Source: Nocardia sp. alder85J (lineage in GTDB: Bacteria > Actinomycetota > Actinomycetes > Mycobacteriales > Mycobacteriaceae). Taken from it: DNA of 64,000 bases. Made by a program: the position numbers and the translations under genes. The stretch is from assembly GCF_020176955.2 (NCBI RefSeq), contig NZ_JAIUCZ020000012.1:247477-311476 (forward strand), given 5' to 3'. Below the pieces are notes generated by a model. That model was not told where the DNA came from, did no database searches, and saw nothing but the letters and a program-made list of their open reading frames with translations. Shown piece by piece: positions 35,978 through 45,224 of the stretch. How positions within the stretch are numbered: position 1 is the stretch's first letter; every line of letters starts with the position of its first letter.

Positions 35978-38067
35978 TGACCATGTTGCACAAATCCCAG
36001 CCCGTCCCGTTCGACACCGTGCTGATCGCCAACCGCGGCGAGATCGCCGTCCGGGTCATCCGGACGTTGCGCAGCATGGGAATTCGCTCGGTCGCCGTCT
36101 ACAGCGACGCCGACGTCGACGCCCGCCACGTGCACGAGGCCGATGCCGCGGTGCGCCTCGGCCCGGCCCCGGCCCGGGAGAGCTATCTCGACATCGACCG
36201 GGTGGTCGACGCGGCGCTGCGCTCCGGCGCGCAGGCCGTGCATCCGGGCTACGGCTTCCTGTCCGAGAACCCGGCCTTCGCCGCGGCACTGGCCAAGGCG
36301 GGCATCGTCTTCCTCGGCCCGCCGACGCACGCCATCGAGATCATGGGCGACAAGATCGCCGCCAAGACCGAGGTGTCGAAGTTCGGGGTGCCGGTGGTGC
36401 CGGGCATCGCGCGCCCCGGGCTCACCGATGCCGAATTGATCGCCGCCGCACCGGAAATCGGCTTCCCGGTGCTGGTGAAGCCGTCCGCCGGTGGCGGCGG
36501 CAAGGGTATGCGGCGGGTCGAACGGGCCGAGGACCTGCCCGCCGCGCTGATCAGCGCTCGCCGTGAGGCCGCCGCGTCCTTCGGCGACGACACCCTGTTC
36601 CTGGAACGATTCGTCACCCGTCCCCGGCACATCGAGGTGCAGGTGCTCGCCGATCAGCACGGGCACGTGCTGCACCTCGGCGAGCGCGAGTGCAGCCTGC
36701 AACGCCGGCATCAGAAGGTGATCGAGGAGGCGCCCTCGCCGCTGCTGGACGCGGCCACCCGGGCCCGCATCGGCGCCGCCGCCTGCAATACCGCGCGCAG
36801 CGTCGACTACGTCGGCGTCGGCACCGTGGAATTCATCGTGTCCGCCGACCGGCCGGACGAGTTCTTCTTCATGGAGATGAACACCCGCCTGCAGGTCGAG
36901 CATCCGGTGACGGAGCTGATCACCGGCGTCGACCTGGTGGAATGTCAGGTGCGGGTGGCGGCCGGGCAGAAGCTGGCCGCCGCGCAGGAGGACATCCTGC
37001 TCACCGGCCACGCCGTGGAGGCCCGGGTGTACGCCGAGGATCCCGGCCGCGACTTCCTGCCCACCGGCGGCACCGTGCTGGCGCTGGCGGAGCCGGGCGA
37101 TGCCGGTGTGCGGGTGGATTCGGGGCTGCGCGTGGGCAGTGTGGTCGGCAGCGACTACGACCCGATGCTGTCCAAGGTCATCGCGTACGCACCCGAACGG
37201 GCCGGGGCGCTCGCGAAACTCGATCAGGCCCTGGCCGAGACGCTGGTGCTCGGCGTGCGCACCAACACCGACTTCCTGCGGTTCCTGCTCGCCGATCCGG
37301 ATGTGCAGGCCGGGCGGCTGGACACCGGGCTGCTGGATCGCCGCGCGGTCGACTTCCGCGCGGCCGCGGTCACCGACGCGCAGTTCGTCGCGGCGGCGGT
37401 GTTCGACTGGATCCGGCGCTGGCCGGATGCGCCGCACGACCCGTGGGCCGAGCCCACGGGCTGGCGACTCGGCGTCCCCGCGCCGGTCACGACGCGACTG
37501 ACCGGCGGCGACCGGACCGTGCACGTCGCGATCACCGGCCGCCCCGAAGCCGCCGAGGTGCGAGTGGACGAGGAGGAGCCGCGGCCGCTGCGCGCGTCGC
37601 TCGACGGCGACGCGCTCACCCTGACCGTCGACGGTGTGCGCGGCGGCTACCGGGTGGCCGCCCACGCCGGTCAGCTGTGGGTCGCCGACACCACCGCGGT
37701 GGTGTCCGTGCGCGAGGTCGCCGAGGTCAGCGTGCGGGCCGGGGCCGAACAGGTCGGCGACGCCGAGATCCGCAGTCCCATGCCGGGTTCGGTGATCGCG
37801 GTGCCCGCTACCGCCGGCGCCGAGGTCGAAGCCGGGGCCCCGATCGTGGTGGTCGAGGCCATGAAGATGGAGCACACGCTCACCGCGCCGATCGCCGGAA
37901 CCGTGGAGTTGCTGGTGAATCCGGGTGCGCAGGTCCAGGTCGACCAGGTGCTGGCCCGGATCGTGCCCGCCGCCCCCGATCCCGCTCCGACCGGCGATCC
38001 GGCCGTCACCGAACCATCCGCCGCGGACGCCGCGGCCGAGTCCAACGGGAAGGTATCCCAGCCATGA
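35977..38067 (+). CDS. accA1: Acyl-CoA carboxylase alpha subunit (biotin carboxylase + BCCP)
   Basis: A 696-residue protein. The biotin carboxylase part covers about 8-460 (VLIANRGEIAVRVIRT, ATP-grasp KPSAGGGGKGMRRV, EMNTRLQVEHPVTE). A linker follows, then a C-terminal biotinyl domain with EAMKMEH, biotinylated at Lys about 630. It pairs with the preceding beta subunit to form methylcrotonyl-CoA carboxylase. The start ATG overlaps the accD1 stop; a second ATG two codons later is possible. It overlaps the dehydrogenase gene by ATGA. Confidence 0.92.
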   Translation: MTMLHKSQPVPFDTVLIANRGEIAVRVIRTLRSMGIRSVAVYSDADVDARHVHEADAAVRLGPAPARESYLDIDRVVDAALRSGAQAVHPGYGFLSENPAFAAALAKAGIVFLGPPTHAIEIMGDKIAAKTEVSKFGVPVVPGIARPGLTDAELIAAAPEIGFPVLVKPSAGGGGKGMRRVERAEDLPAALISARREAAASFGDDTLFLERFVTRPRHIEVQVLADQHGHVLHLGERECSLQRRHQKVIEEAPSPLLDAATRARIGAAACNTARSVDYVGVGTVEFIVSADRPDEFFFMEMNTRLQVEHPVTELITGVDLVECQVRVAAGQKLAAAQEDILLTGHAVEARVYAEDPGRDFLPTGGTVLALAEPGDAGVRVDSGLRVGSVVGSDYDPMLSKVIAYAPERAGALAKLDQALAETLVLGVRTNTDFLRFLLADPDVQAGRLDTGLLDRRAVDFRAAAVTDAQFVAAAVFDWIRRWPDAPHDPWAEPTGWRLGVPAPVTTRLTGGDRTVHVAITGRPEAAEVRVDEEEPRPLRASLDGDALTLTVDGVRGGYRVAAHAGQLWVADTTAVVSVREVAEVSVRAGAEQVGDAEIRSPMPGSVIAVPATAGAEVEAGAPIVVVEAMKMEHTLTAPIAGTVELLVNPGAQVQVDQVLARIVPAAPDPAPTGDPAVTEPSAADAAAESNGKVSQP

Positions 38068-39224
38068 CCGAGTTCCTGTCGACGGGCACCCTGCCCGACG
38101 AGTATCGCGACCTGGCGCTCACCGTGCGCGACTTCGCCCGTCAGGTGGTCGCCCCGGTGGCCGCGAAACACGATGCGGAGCACAGCTTCCCGTACGAGGT
38201 GGTCGCCGGGATGGCCGACATGGGGCTGTTCGGGCTGCCGTTCCCGGAAGAGTACGGCGGCATGGGCGGCGACTACTTCGCGCTGTGCCTGGCGCTGGAG
38301 GAACTCGGCAAGGTCGACCAGAGCGTGGCCATCACGCTGGAGGCCGGGGTCTCGCTCGGCGCGATGCCGGTGTACCGCTTCGGCAACGACAAGCAGAAGC
38401 TGGAATGGTTGCCGCAGTTGGCATCCGGGCGCGCGCTGGGGGCGTTCGGGCTCACCGAGCCCGGCGCGGGCAGCGATGCCGGCGGCACCCGCACCACGGC
38501 CGTGCTCGACGGCGGCGAGTGGATCATCAACGGCAGCAAGCAGTTCATCACCAACTCCGGCACCGACATCACCCGGCTGATCACGGTGACCGCGGTGACC
38601 GGGACCTCCCACGGCAAGAAGGAGATCTCCACCATCCTGGTGCCGGCCGACACCCCGGGATTCGTCGCCGAACCCGCCTACAACAAGGTCGGCTGGAACG
38701 CCTCCGACACCCACCCGCTGAGCTTCACCGACGTCCGGGTGCCGGAGGAGAACCTGCTCGGTGAGCGCGGCCGCGGCTATGCCAACTTCCTGCGCATCCT
38801 CGACGAGGGCCGGATCGCGATCGCGGCGCTGTCGGTGGGCGCGGCGCAGGGCTGTGTCGACGAGAGCGTGCGATACGCGGGGGAGCGGGAAGCGTTCGGG
38901 CAGCCCATCGTTCGCAATCAGGCCATCGCCTTCAAGATCGCCCGGATGGAGGCCCGCGCGCACGCCGCCCGCACCGCCTACTACGACGCGGCTGCATTGA
39001 TGTTGTCCGGCAAGCCCTTCAAGAAGCAGGCGTCGATCGCGAAGCTGGTGGCCAGCGAGGCGGCGATGGACAACGCCCGCGATGCCACCCAGATCTTCGG
39101 CGGCTACGGGTTCATGAACGAATACGCTGTCGCCCGGCACTACCGGGACAGCAAGATTCTGGAGATCGGCGAGGGCACCACCGAGGTGCAGTTGCTGCTC
39201 ATCGGACGGGAGCTGGGGCTGTGA
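38064..39224 (+). CDS. Acyl-CoA dehydrogenase (FadE19-like, isovaleryl-CoA step)
   Basis: A 386-residue FAD enzyme of normal length, with AFGLTEPGAGSDAGGTRT (FAD/substrate loop), IFGGYGFMNEYAVARHYRD and ILEIGEGTTEVQ near the C-terminus. In the operon it should oxidise isovaleryl-CoA to 3-methylcrotonyl-CoA, the substrate of the carboxylase. The Glu of GEGT sits at the usual catalytic position of medium and short-chain enzymes; classical isovaleryl-CoA dehydrogenases have a small residue there and use another Glu. The substrate could therefore also be 2-methylbutyryl- or isobutyryl-CoA. Confidence 0.9.
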   Translation: MTEFLSTGTLPDEYRDLALTVRDFARQVVAPVAAKHDAEHSFPYEVVAGMADMGLFGLPFPEEYGGMGGDYFALCLALEELGKVDQSVAITLEAGVSLGAMPVYRFGNDKQKLEWLPQLASGRALGAFGLTEPGAGSDAGGTRTTAVLDGGEWIINGSKQFITNSGTDITRLITVTAVTGTSHGKKEISTILVPADTPGFVAEPAYNKVGWNASDTHPLSFTDVRVPEENLLGERGRGYANFLRILDEGRIAIAALSVGAAQGCVDESVRYAGEREAFGQPIVRNQAIAFKIARMEARAHAARTAYYDAAALMLSGKPFKKQASIAKLVASEAAMDNARDATQIFGGYGFMNEYAVARHYRDSKILEIGEGTTEVQLLLIGRELGL

Positions 39225-39742
39225 GCCAGGGACAACAGGACGGGACCGTCACCGAACCGCGCCGGGTGGTGCAGCGCGGGCTGTGGTTCGAGGAGTTCGA
39301 GACCGGCGTGGTGTACGAGCACCGTCCCGGCCGCACCATCACCGAGGCCGACAATGTGTTGTTCACCACGCTGACGATGAACACCCAGGCATTGCATCTG
39401 GACGCGGCCTTCGCCGACGCGCTGCCGCCGTTCAACCAGCGGCTGGTGAACTCCATGTTCACGCTGTCCACCGTGGTGGGCCTGTCGGTCGCGCAGCTCA
39501 CCCAGGGCACCATCGTCGCCAACCTGGGCTTCTCCGAGATCGCCTTCCCCAAGCCGCTGTTCCACGGCGACACCCTCTACGCGGAGACCCTGATCACCGA
39601 CAAGCGGGAATCGAAGAGCCGCCCCGGCGAGGGCATTCTGACCTTCGCGCACACCGGCCGGAATCAGCACGGCGATATCGTGGCTACCGCGGTCCGCAAG
39701 ACCCTGGTCCGCAAACGTCCCGAGAACGGAGATCCATCGTGA
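39221..39742 (+). CDS. MaoC-like (R)-specific enoyl-CoA hydratase
   Basis: A 173-residue hot-dog-fold protein starting at a GTG that overlaps the dehydrogenase stop (GTGA). FEEFETGVVYEHRPGRTITEADNV is the typical MaoC opening with the catalytic Asp/Asn region; FPKPLFHGDTLYAETLI follows. In the mycobacterial counterpart of this operon the MaoC protein precedes the CitE-like lyase. Here it most likely hydrates methylglutaconyl-CoA to HMG-CoA or itaconyl-CoA to citramalyl-CoA. Confidence 0.85.
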   Translation: MSQGQQDGTVTEPRRVVQRGLWFEEFETGVVYEHRPGRTITEADNVLFTTLTMNTQALHLDAAFADALPPFNQRLVNSMFTLSTVVGLSVAQLTQGTIVANLGFSEIAFPKPLFHGDTLYAETLITDKRESKSRPGEGILTFAHTGRNQHGDIVATAVRKTLVRKRPENGDPS

Positions 39743-40560
39743 CCTGGGAGATGCCCGGCCCGGCCTGGTTGTTCTGCCCCGCCGATCGGCCGGAACGCTA
39801 CGCGAAGGCCGCCGCCGCGGCCGATGTGGTGATCATCGACCTGGAGGACGCGGTCGCCGCGGCCGACAAGGAGGCCGCCCGCGCCGCCCTGGTCGCGACC
39901 CCGCTGGATCCGGAGCGCACGGTGGTCCGCGTCAACGGCGCCACCACCGCCGACCATGCCCTCGATCTGGCGGCGCTGGCCCGCACCGGGTACCGGCGCG
40001 TCATGCTGCCGAAATGTGAATCGGCGGAACAGATCACGGCGCTGTCGCAGTACCGGGTGATCGCGCTGGTGGAGTCGCCGCTGGGTGTGCTGACCATCCC
40101 CGACGCGATCCGCGCCGACAACGCGATCGGCGCCATGCCCGGCGCGGAGGATCTGGTGGCCGGGCTCGGCGGTACCGGCAGCCGGCGCGCCGACGGCAGC
40201 TATCGCGATGTGGCGGTGCACCTGCGCTCCACGGTGCTGCTGGTGGCCAAGGCCTACGGCAAGCTCGCGCTGGACCTGGTGTACCTGAACATCCGCGATC
40301 TGGACGGTCTGCGCGCCGAGGCCGAGGACGGCGTGGCCAGCGGATTCGACGCCAAGGTCGCCATCCACCCCAGCCAGGTGGCGGTGGTGCGGGATGCCTT
40401 CACCCCCGCCGCCGACGAACTGGACTGGGCCCGCCGGGTGCTGGCCGAGGTGCCCAACCACCGTGGCGTGTTCAGCTACGAGGGCCGCATGGTGGACGGC
40501 CCGGTCGTCCAGCACGCGCAGCGGATCGTCCGCCGGGCGGCGGCGATCGTCGGCTCCTGA
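39739..40560 (+). CDS. citE: CitE-like beta-hydroxyacyl-CoA lyase
   Basis: A 273-residue HpcH/HpaI-CitE-fold lyase with a GTG start overlapping the previous stop. Motifs: LFCPADRPERYAKA, DVVIIDLEDAV (Mg ligand), VVRVNG (Arg), ALVESPLGV (Glu) and KVAIHPSQV. The protein stands alone without citrate lyase partners, like Rv2498c of M. tuberculosis, described as a bifunctional lyase in leucine and itaconate breakdown. It would cleave HMG-CoA to acetoacetate and acetyl-CoA and/or citramalyl-CoA to pyruvate and acetyl-CoA. Confidence 0.88.
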   Translation: MTWEMPGPAWLFCPADRPERYAKAAAAADVVIIDLEDAVAAADKEAARAALVATPLDPERTVVRVNGATTADHALDLAALARTGYRRVMLPKCESAEQITALSQYRVIALVESPLGVLTIPDAIRADNAIGAMPGAEDLVAGLGGTGSRRADGSYRDVAVHLRSTVLLVAKAYGKLALDLVYLNIRDLDGLRAEAEDGVASGFDAKVAIHPSQVAVVRDAFTPAADELDWARRVLAEVPNHRGVFSYEGRMVDGPVVQHAQRIVRRAAAIVGS

Positions 40561-40589
40561 TCGCCGCTTCCGCATCGCCTCCCGTCGAC

Positions 40590-40604
40590 TCCGCCCGTGG
40601 CGGA
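40590..40604 (+). terminator. Small hairpin between the lyase and synthetase genes
   Basis: TCCGCC-CGT-GGCGGA forms a 6-bp stem with a 3-base loop, 30 bases after the lyase stop and followed by AAAT. It could weaken read-through into the next gene. Confidence 0.3.
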
Positions 40605-40696
40605 AAATGGGCTCGGGCGTGTGCCGTCCGGGACACCGACGCCACCCGGGACCGAGGGCGCACGCCGGGCCCGTGTCGACAGGAAGCGAGCGTGCG

Positions 40697-42712
40697 ATGG
40701 GCGTGGAACCACAGTGGGTGCCGTCGGAGCGAGAGATCGCCGCGGCGAAGCTGACGGACTTCGCCCGGTTCGCCGCGGCGCGAACCGGGTCGCCGTTTCC
40801 GGACTACCACGCACTGTGGCAATGGTCGGTGGCCGATCCGGTCGCCTTCTGGGGTGCGGTGTGGGCGTACTTCGACCTCGGCCCGGAACCCGGCACCGTC
40901 CTCGCCGCCACGGATATGCCGGGCGCGCAATGGTTTCCGGGCGTGCGGCTGAACTACGTGGATCAGGTGCTGCGCCACGCCCGCGCCGGCCGCCCGGCGA
41001 TCGTGCACGTGTCCGAGGACGGCTCGTCGCGCGAGCTGTCCTGGGCCGAACTGCTGGGCCGGACCGCCTCCTTCGCCCGGACCCTGCGGGAACACGGTGT
41101 GTCCCCGGGAGATCGGGTGGTCGGATACCTGCCCAACATCCCGGAGGCGGTGATCGCCTTCCTCGCCACCGCGAGCCTCGGCGCGGTGTGGAGCGCCTGC
41201 GGGCAGGACTACACCGCCAAGGCGGCGCTGGACCGCCTGGGCCAGCTGGAACCGGTCCTGCTGGTGACCGCGGACGGCTATTCGTACGGCGGCAGGACTT
41301 TCGACCGGCGCGACGAGATCGCCACCCTGCGTGCGGGTCTGCCCGGCCTGCGGGCCACCGTCGCGGTCCGCCACCTGGGGTCGGAGGTGCCGGGAGCGCT
41401 GGACTGGGATGCAGTGGCCACCACGGGCAACGGCGATTCGGCCATCGCGGTCGGCGGCGCCGCGGCCACGGCGGACGAAAACGGCTTCGCCACTGGTGAA
41501 TTGATCACCGAGCAGGTCCCCTTCGACCATCCGCTCTGGGTGCTCTACTCCTCCGGCACCACCGGCAAGCCGAAGGGGATCGTGCACGGCCACGGCGGGG
41601 TGCTGATCGAGCACGTGAAATCGATTGTGCTGCAATTGGATATCGGTCCGGACGACGTATTCTTCTGGTACACCAGCCCGTCCTGGATGATGTGGAACTT
41701 CCAGGTAGCGGGCCTGCTCGCCGGGGCGACCATCGTCACCTACGCCGGCAACCCCGCCTACCCGGCCCCGGATGCGTTGTGGGCGTTGGCGGCCCGCACC
41801 CGGACCACCGTCCTCGGCACCAGCCCGGGTTATCTGCTGGGTTGTATCAAGGCAGGTGCGGTGCCGCGCCGCGATCACGACCTGTCGGCGCTGCGGTCGG
41901 TGGGCATCACCGGATCGTCGCTGCCGCCGTCCTCGGCGCTGTGGCTGCGCGACGCGGTCGGTGAACGCGTGCAGGTGAACTCGATCAGCGGCGGCACCGA
42001 TGTGGTGGCCCCGTTCGCGGGCAGCGTGCCGACGGTTCCGGTGTGGCCCGGCGAACTGTCGGTGCCGATGCTGGGTGTGGCCCTGGACGCCTGGGACGCC
42101 ACCGGCGCCCCGGTGCGTGGTGAGGTCGGTGAACTGGTGGTCACCGCGCCGATGCCGTCCATGCCGGTATCGTTCTGGGACGATCCCGACGGAAGTCGTT
42201 ACCGGGCAGCCTATTTCGACATTTTCCCCGGTGTCTGGCGGCACGGGGACTGGATCACCATCACCGCGCGCGGCAGCATCGTGGTGCACGGCCGGTCCGA
42301 TTCCACCCTGAACCGGCACGGCATCCGGATGGGCTCGGCCGACATCTACCAGGCGGTGGAGGCCCTGCCGGAGGTGGCCGAGGCCCTGGTGATCGGCGTC
42401 GAACTACCCGACGGCGGCTACTGGATGCCGCTGTTCGTCACCCTGGCCCCCGGCATCGAGCTCACCGCCGAGGTGAAGCAGCGGATCGCCACCGCAATCC
42501 GCACCGAGGTGTCGCCGCGGCACGTGCCGGACGAGATCGTCCCGGCCCCGGGCATCCCGCACACCCGCACCGGCAAGAAGCTGGAAGTACCGATCAAGAA
42601 GATCTTCCAGGGTGGTGACCCCACACAGGTGGTGGCGCGCTCCGCCGTCGACGACCCGGACCTGCTCGACTGGTACGCCGCTGTCCGGCCGACATCGTCG
42701 GATCGGACCTGA
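40697..42712 (+). CDS. Acetoacetyl-CoA synthetase
   Basis: A 671-residue acyl-adenylate-forming enzyme, right for acetoacetate-CoA ligases. It has the N-terminal WQWSVADPVAFWGAVW region, LYSSGTTGKPKGIVHGHGG (AMP binding), SISGGTDVV, GRSDSTLNRHGIRMGSADIY and the C-terminal RTGKKLEVPIKKIFQ with the catalytic Lys. It activates acetoacetate, the product of the lyase two steps upstream, to acetoacetyl-CoA. It starts at ATG 40697 behind AGGAAGCGAG, 136 bases after the lyase gene, so it is likely a loosely coupled last gene of the operon. Confidence 0.9.
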   Translation: MGVEPQWVPSEREIAAAKLTDFARFAAARTGSPFPDYHALWQWSVADPVAFWGAVWAYFDLGPEPGTVLAATDMPGAQWFPGVRLNYVDQVLRHARAGRPAIVHVSEDGSSRELSWAELLGRTASFARTLREHGVSPGDRVVGYLPNIPEAVIAFLATASLGAVWSACGQDYTAKAALDRLGQLEPVLLVTADGYSYGGRTFDRRDEIATLRAGLPGLRATVAVRHLGSEVPGALDWDAVATTGNGDSAIAVGGAAATADENGFATGELITEQVPFDHPLWVLYSSGTTGKPKGIVHGHGGVLIEHVKSIVLQLDIGPDDVFFWYTSPSWMMWNFQVAGLLAGATIVTYAGNPAYPAPDALWALAARTRTTVLGTSPGYLLGCIKAGAVPRRDHDLSALRSVGITGSSLPPSSALWLRDAVGERVQVNSISGGTDVVAPFAGSVPTVPVWPGELSVPMLGVALDAWDATGAPVRGEVGELVVTAPMPSMPVSFWDDPDGSRYRAAYFDIFPGVWRHGDWITITARGSIVVHGRSDSTLNRHGIRMGSADIYQAVEALPEVAEALVIGVELPDGGYWMPLFVTLAPGIELTAEVKQRIATAIRTEVSPRHVPDEIVPAPGIPHTRTGKKLEVPIKKIFQGGDPTQVVARSAVDDPDLLDWYAAVRPTSSDRT

Positions 42713-42810
42713 TCCGGATCCGCCGCGGGACATCGCGATCGCCGCACCGCGGACGGGCTGGTCGGCACGGCGGCCCGGGATGCGCCGCGGCCGAGCGGAT
42801 CTCGGATCAG
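42709..42810. terminator. Long imperfect inverted repeat spanning two convergent stop codons
   Basis: CTGATCCGGATCCG (42709-42722) is the inverse of CGGATCTCGGATCAG (42796-42810) apart from one bulged base. The left arm contains the synthetase stop codon and the right arm the amidase stop codon. The loop between holds further CCGCGG pairing. It probably terminates both genes. Confidence 0.55.
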
Positions 42811-44306
42811 CCGTCGGACCGGAGCGCGGATTCCGGCGGATGGCGGTCGAACCACGGTCGGGCGGTTTCGATTTCGGCGGCCAATTGCAGGAGCAGGTAT
42901 TCGCTGGAGGTGGGGCCGACGAACTGGACGCCGAGGGGGAGTCCGGCGGGGGTCCAGTAGGTCGGGACGTTCATCGCGGGGCGGCCGGTGATGTTGGCCA
43001 GCTGGGTGAAGGGGACCGCCGACAGGTTCGCGGTGACCAGGTTGCGGTAGAAGGCGGTGCGGGCGATCAGTCTGCCCGCGCCCACACGGAGCAGCGGCGG
43101 CAGCACGGCGCCGGCCGCCGCCGGGGTGCGGTTCTGGCCGATCCGCAGCGGTGGCTCGGCCAGGGTCGGGGTCAGCAGCAGGTCGTGGGTGTCGTGGAAG
43201 GCGGCCAGGGCGCGGGTGTAGTCGTTCCAGCGGGCCTGTGCGTCCATCAGGGCGGGGGCCGCGACCGCCCGGCCCACCGCGGCCAGCACCTGGGTGTCGA
43301 TATCGAAATCCGCGGGGGAGGCGTGGGTGACCCGGCAGGTCTGGGCGAGGCGTGCGGCGGCCTGCGCGGTCCACACGGTCATGAAGTCCATGGCCATCTT
43401 GCTGCCGTCGATGCCGGGATCGGCGGGTTCCACGGTGTGGCCCAGTGATTCGAGCAGGGTGGCGGCATCCTCCACCGCGCGCACCGCGTCGGCGGAAACC
43501 GCGGTGCCCAACGGGGATTGCGAGGTGAAGCCGATGCGCAGGCGGCGCGGCGGCGCGGTGACGGCTTCGCGGTAGGGCTGGTGTGGTCGCGGAACCCGGT
43601 ACGGCGCACCGGGATCCGGCACACTCAGGATGTCGAGCATGGCCGCGGTGTCGCGCACGCTGCGCGACAGCACACCCTCGGAGGCCGCGCCGAACAGCGG
43701 ATCGCCGACCAGCGGGCCGCTGGTGACCAGGCCCCTTCCGGGTTTGAGCCCGAACAGGCCGGTGCAGGCGGCCGGGATGCGGATGGAGCCGCCGCCGTCG
43801 CTGGCACCGGCCATCGGGATGATGCCCGCCGCCACGGCCACCGCCGAGCCGCCGGAGGATCCGCCCGGCGTCCGGGTGGGGTCCCAGGGATTGCGGGTCG
43901 CGCCGAAGGTGCGGGTCTCGGTGATCGCCTTGCTGCCGAACTCGGGTGTGGTGGTCTTGCCGAAGATCACCAGCCCGGCGTCCAGCCAGCGCCGTACCAC
44001 GGTGCTGTGGTCGGCGGCGCGGACCGAGCGCAGCGGTCCCGTACCGGCGGAGGTGGGGTAGCCCGCGTAGTCCTGGTTCAGATCCTTGATCAGGAACGGC
44101 ACGCCGCCGAAGGGCCCGGCGGGCTCACGTTCGGCGAGCTCCTTGCCGTTCTGCCCCATCGGCAGGCTGATCGCGTTGAGCGCCGGATCGACCGCCGCGC
44201 AACGGTCCGAGGCGAGTTGGAGCAGTTCGGCCGGATGCACCTCGCCCCGGGCGACCAGATCGGCCAGGCCGACCGCATCGTAGGTGCGATATTCGTCGAA
44301 CTTCAC
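42807..44306 (-). CDS. Amidase signature family hydrolase
   Basis: A 499-residue amidase of the Ser-cisSer-Lys type. Lys lies in GVPFLIKDLNQ, the Gly/Ser-rich core reads TPGGSSGGSAVAVAAG, and the nucleophile region is GASDGGGSIRIPAA. It hydrolyses carboxylic amides; the substrate cannot be told (GatA, fatty-acid amide and nylon-oligomer hydrolases share the fold), and with no GatC/GatB nearby it is not the tRNA enzyme. I start it at GTG 44306, which has a GGCGAGGAGGCGAC ribosome site; upstream in-frame codons look non-coding. Confidence 0.88.
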   Translation of the reverse strand: MKFDEYRTYDAVGLADLVARGEVHPAELLQLASDRCAAVDPALNAISLPMGQNGKELAEREPAGPFGGVPFLIKDLNQDYAGYPTSAGTGPLRSVRAADHSTVVRRWLDAGLVIFGKTTTPEFGSKAITETRTFGATRNPWDPTRTPGGSSGGSAVAVAAGIIPMAGASDGGGSIRIPAACTGLFGLKPGRGLVTSGPLVGDPLFGAASEGVLSRSVRDTAAMLDILSVPDPGAPYRVPRPHQPYREAVTAPPRRLRIGFTSQSPLGTAVSADAVRAVEDAATLLESLGHTVEPADPGIDGSKMAMDFMTVWTAQAAARLAQTCRVTHASPADFDIDTQVLAAVGRAVAAPALMDAQARWNDYTRALAAFHDTHDLLLTPTLAEPPLRIGQNRTPAAAGAVLPPLLRVGAGRLIARTAFYRNLVTANLSAVPFTQLANITGRPAMNVPTYWTPAGLPLGVQFVGPTSSEYLLLQLAAEIETARPWFDRHPPESALRSDG

Positions 44307-44434
44307 CGTCGCCTCCTCGCCCACCGAACCACGCCGCCACTCGGCGGCCGTTCCGATTCTCGTCCACACCCCGACGCGGACCGGGAGGCACGCGGTGCGG
44401 GCGCTCACCGAACGGTACCCGGATTCGCCGGGAA

Positions 44435-45145
44435 TCAGGCGATGTCGTCGGACAGCGCACCGTCGGTCATCCGGTGGATCGAGTCCATCCGGGCCAGATG
44501 GGCGAGGTCGTGGGTGACCAGCAGGGTCGCGGCGCGATGGTCGCGGACCACCTCGAGCAGCAGGTCGATGATCGCGGCGCCGCGCTCGGAGTCCAGTGCG
44601 CTGGTGGGTTCGTCGACCACCAGCAGCGCCGGATCGCGCATCAGCGCCCGCGCGATGTTCACCCGTTGCCGCTGGCCGCCGGACAACTGTTCCGGGCGCT
44701 TGTGCTCGAGGCCCGACAGTCCGACCCGGTGCAGCAGATCCCGTGCCCGGCTCCGGATCTCGCGCCGCCGCACCGGTGTGACGAGCCAGTGGTCGCCCAG
44801 GTGCGCCGTCACCTCCAGTTGCTCGGCGGCCGTCAGCGCCGGAATCAGGTTCGGCTGCTGGAAGACGATGCCGATCGACCGGCGGCGCACCGTGGCCGCC
44901 GCGCGCCGGCTCAGCGACGTGAGATCAACGGTGGCGCCGTCGTTTTCGAGCAGCACCCGTCCGGAGTCCGGCCGGACCAGCGTCGCCGCCACCGCCAGCA
45001 GGCTGGACTTCCCCGAACCCGAAGCGCCGGTGACGGCGGCGATCTCACCGCCCGCGACCCGCAGATCCACCCGGTCCAGCGCCGTGACGCGCCCGGCGCC
45101 GTCCGGGTAGGTGAGGGTGAGACCGGAGAGAGTGAGCGAAACCAT
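44435..45145 (-). CDS. ABC transporter ATPase (MacB/LolD type)
   Basis: A 236-residue ATP-binding subunit with Walker A GASGSGKSS, signature LSGGQRQR, Walker B LLVVDEPTSALD and the switch His in VTHD. Class and context match the FtsX-type permease 79 bases upstream on the same strand, forming an export or lipid-release system. The start ATG 45145 follows AGGAGTTTCG; an in-frame upstream ATG lacks a ribosome site. Confidence 0.9.
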   Translation of the reverse strand: MVSLTLSGLTLTYPDGAGRVTALDRVDLRVAGGEIAAVTGASGSGKSSLLAVAATLVRPDSGRVLLENDGATVDLTSLSRRAAATVRRRSIGIVFQQPNLIPALTAAEQLEVTAHLGDHWLVTPVRRREIRSRARDLLHRVGLSGLEHKRPEQLSGGQRQRVNIARALMRDPALLVVDEPTSALDSERGAAIIDLLLEVVRDHRAATLLVTHDLAHLARMDSIHRMTDGALSDDIA

Positions 45146-45224
45146 CGAAACTCCTGTAGGCACAACGTGCTGTCGATCGAGGCCACCGAAAGGTCCAGCG
45201 GCCGGGTACTTTCCGGAAGGGGGA

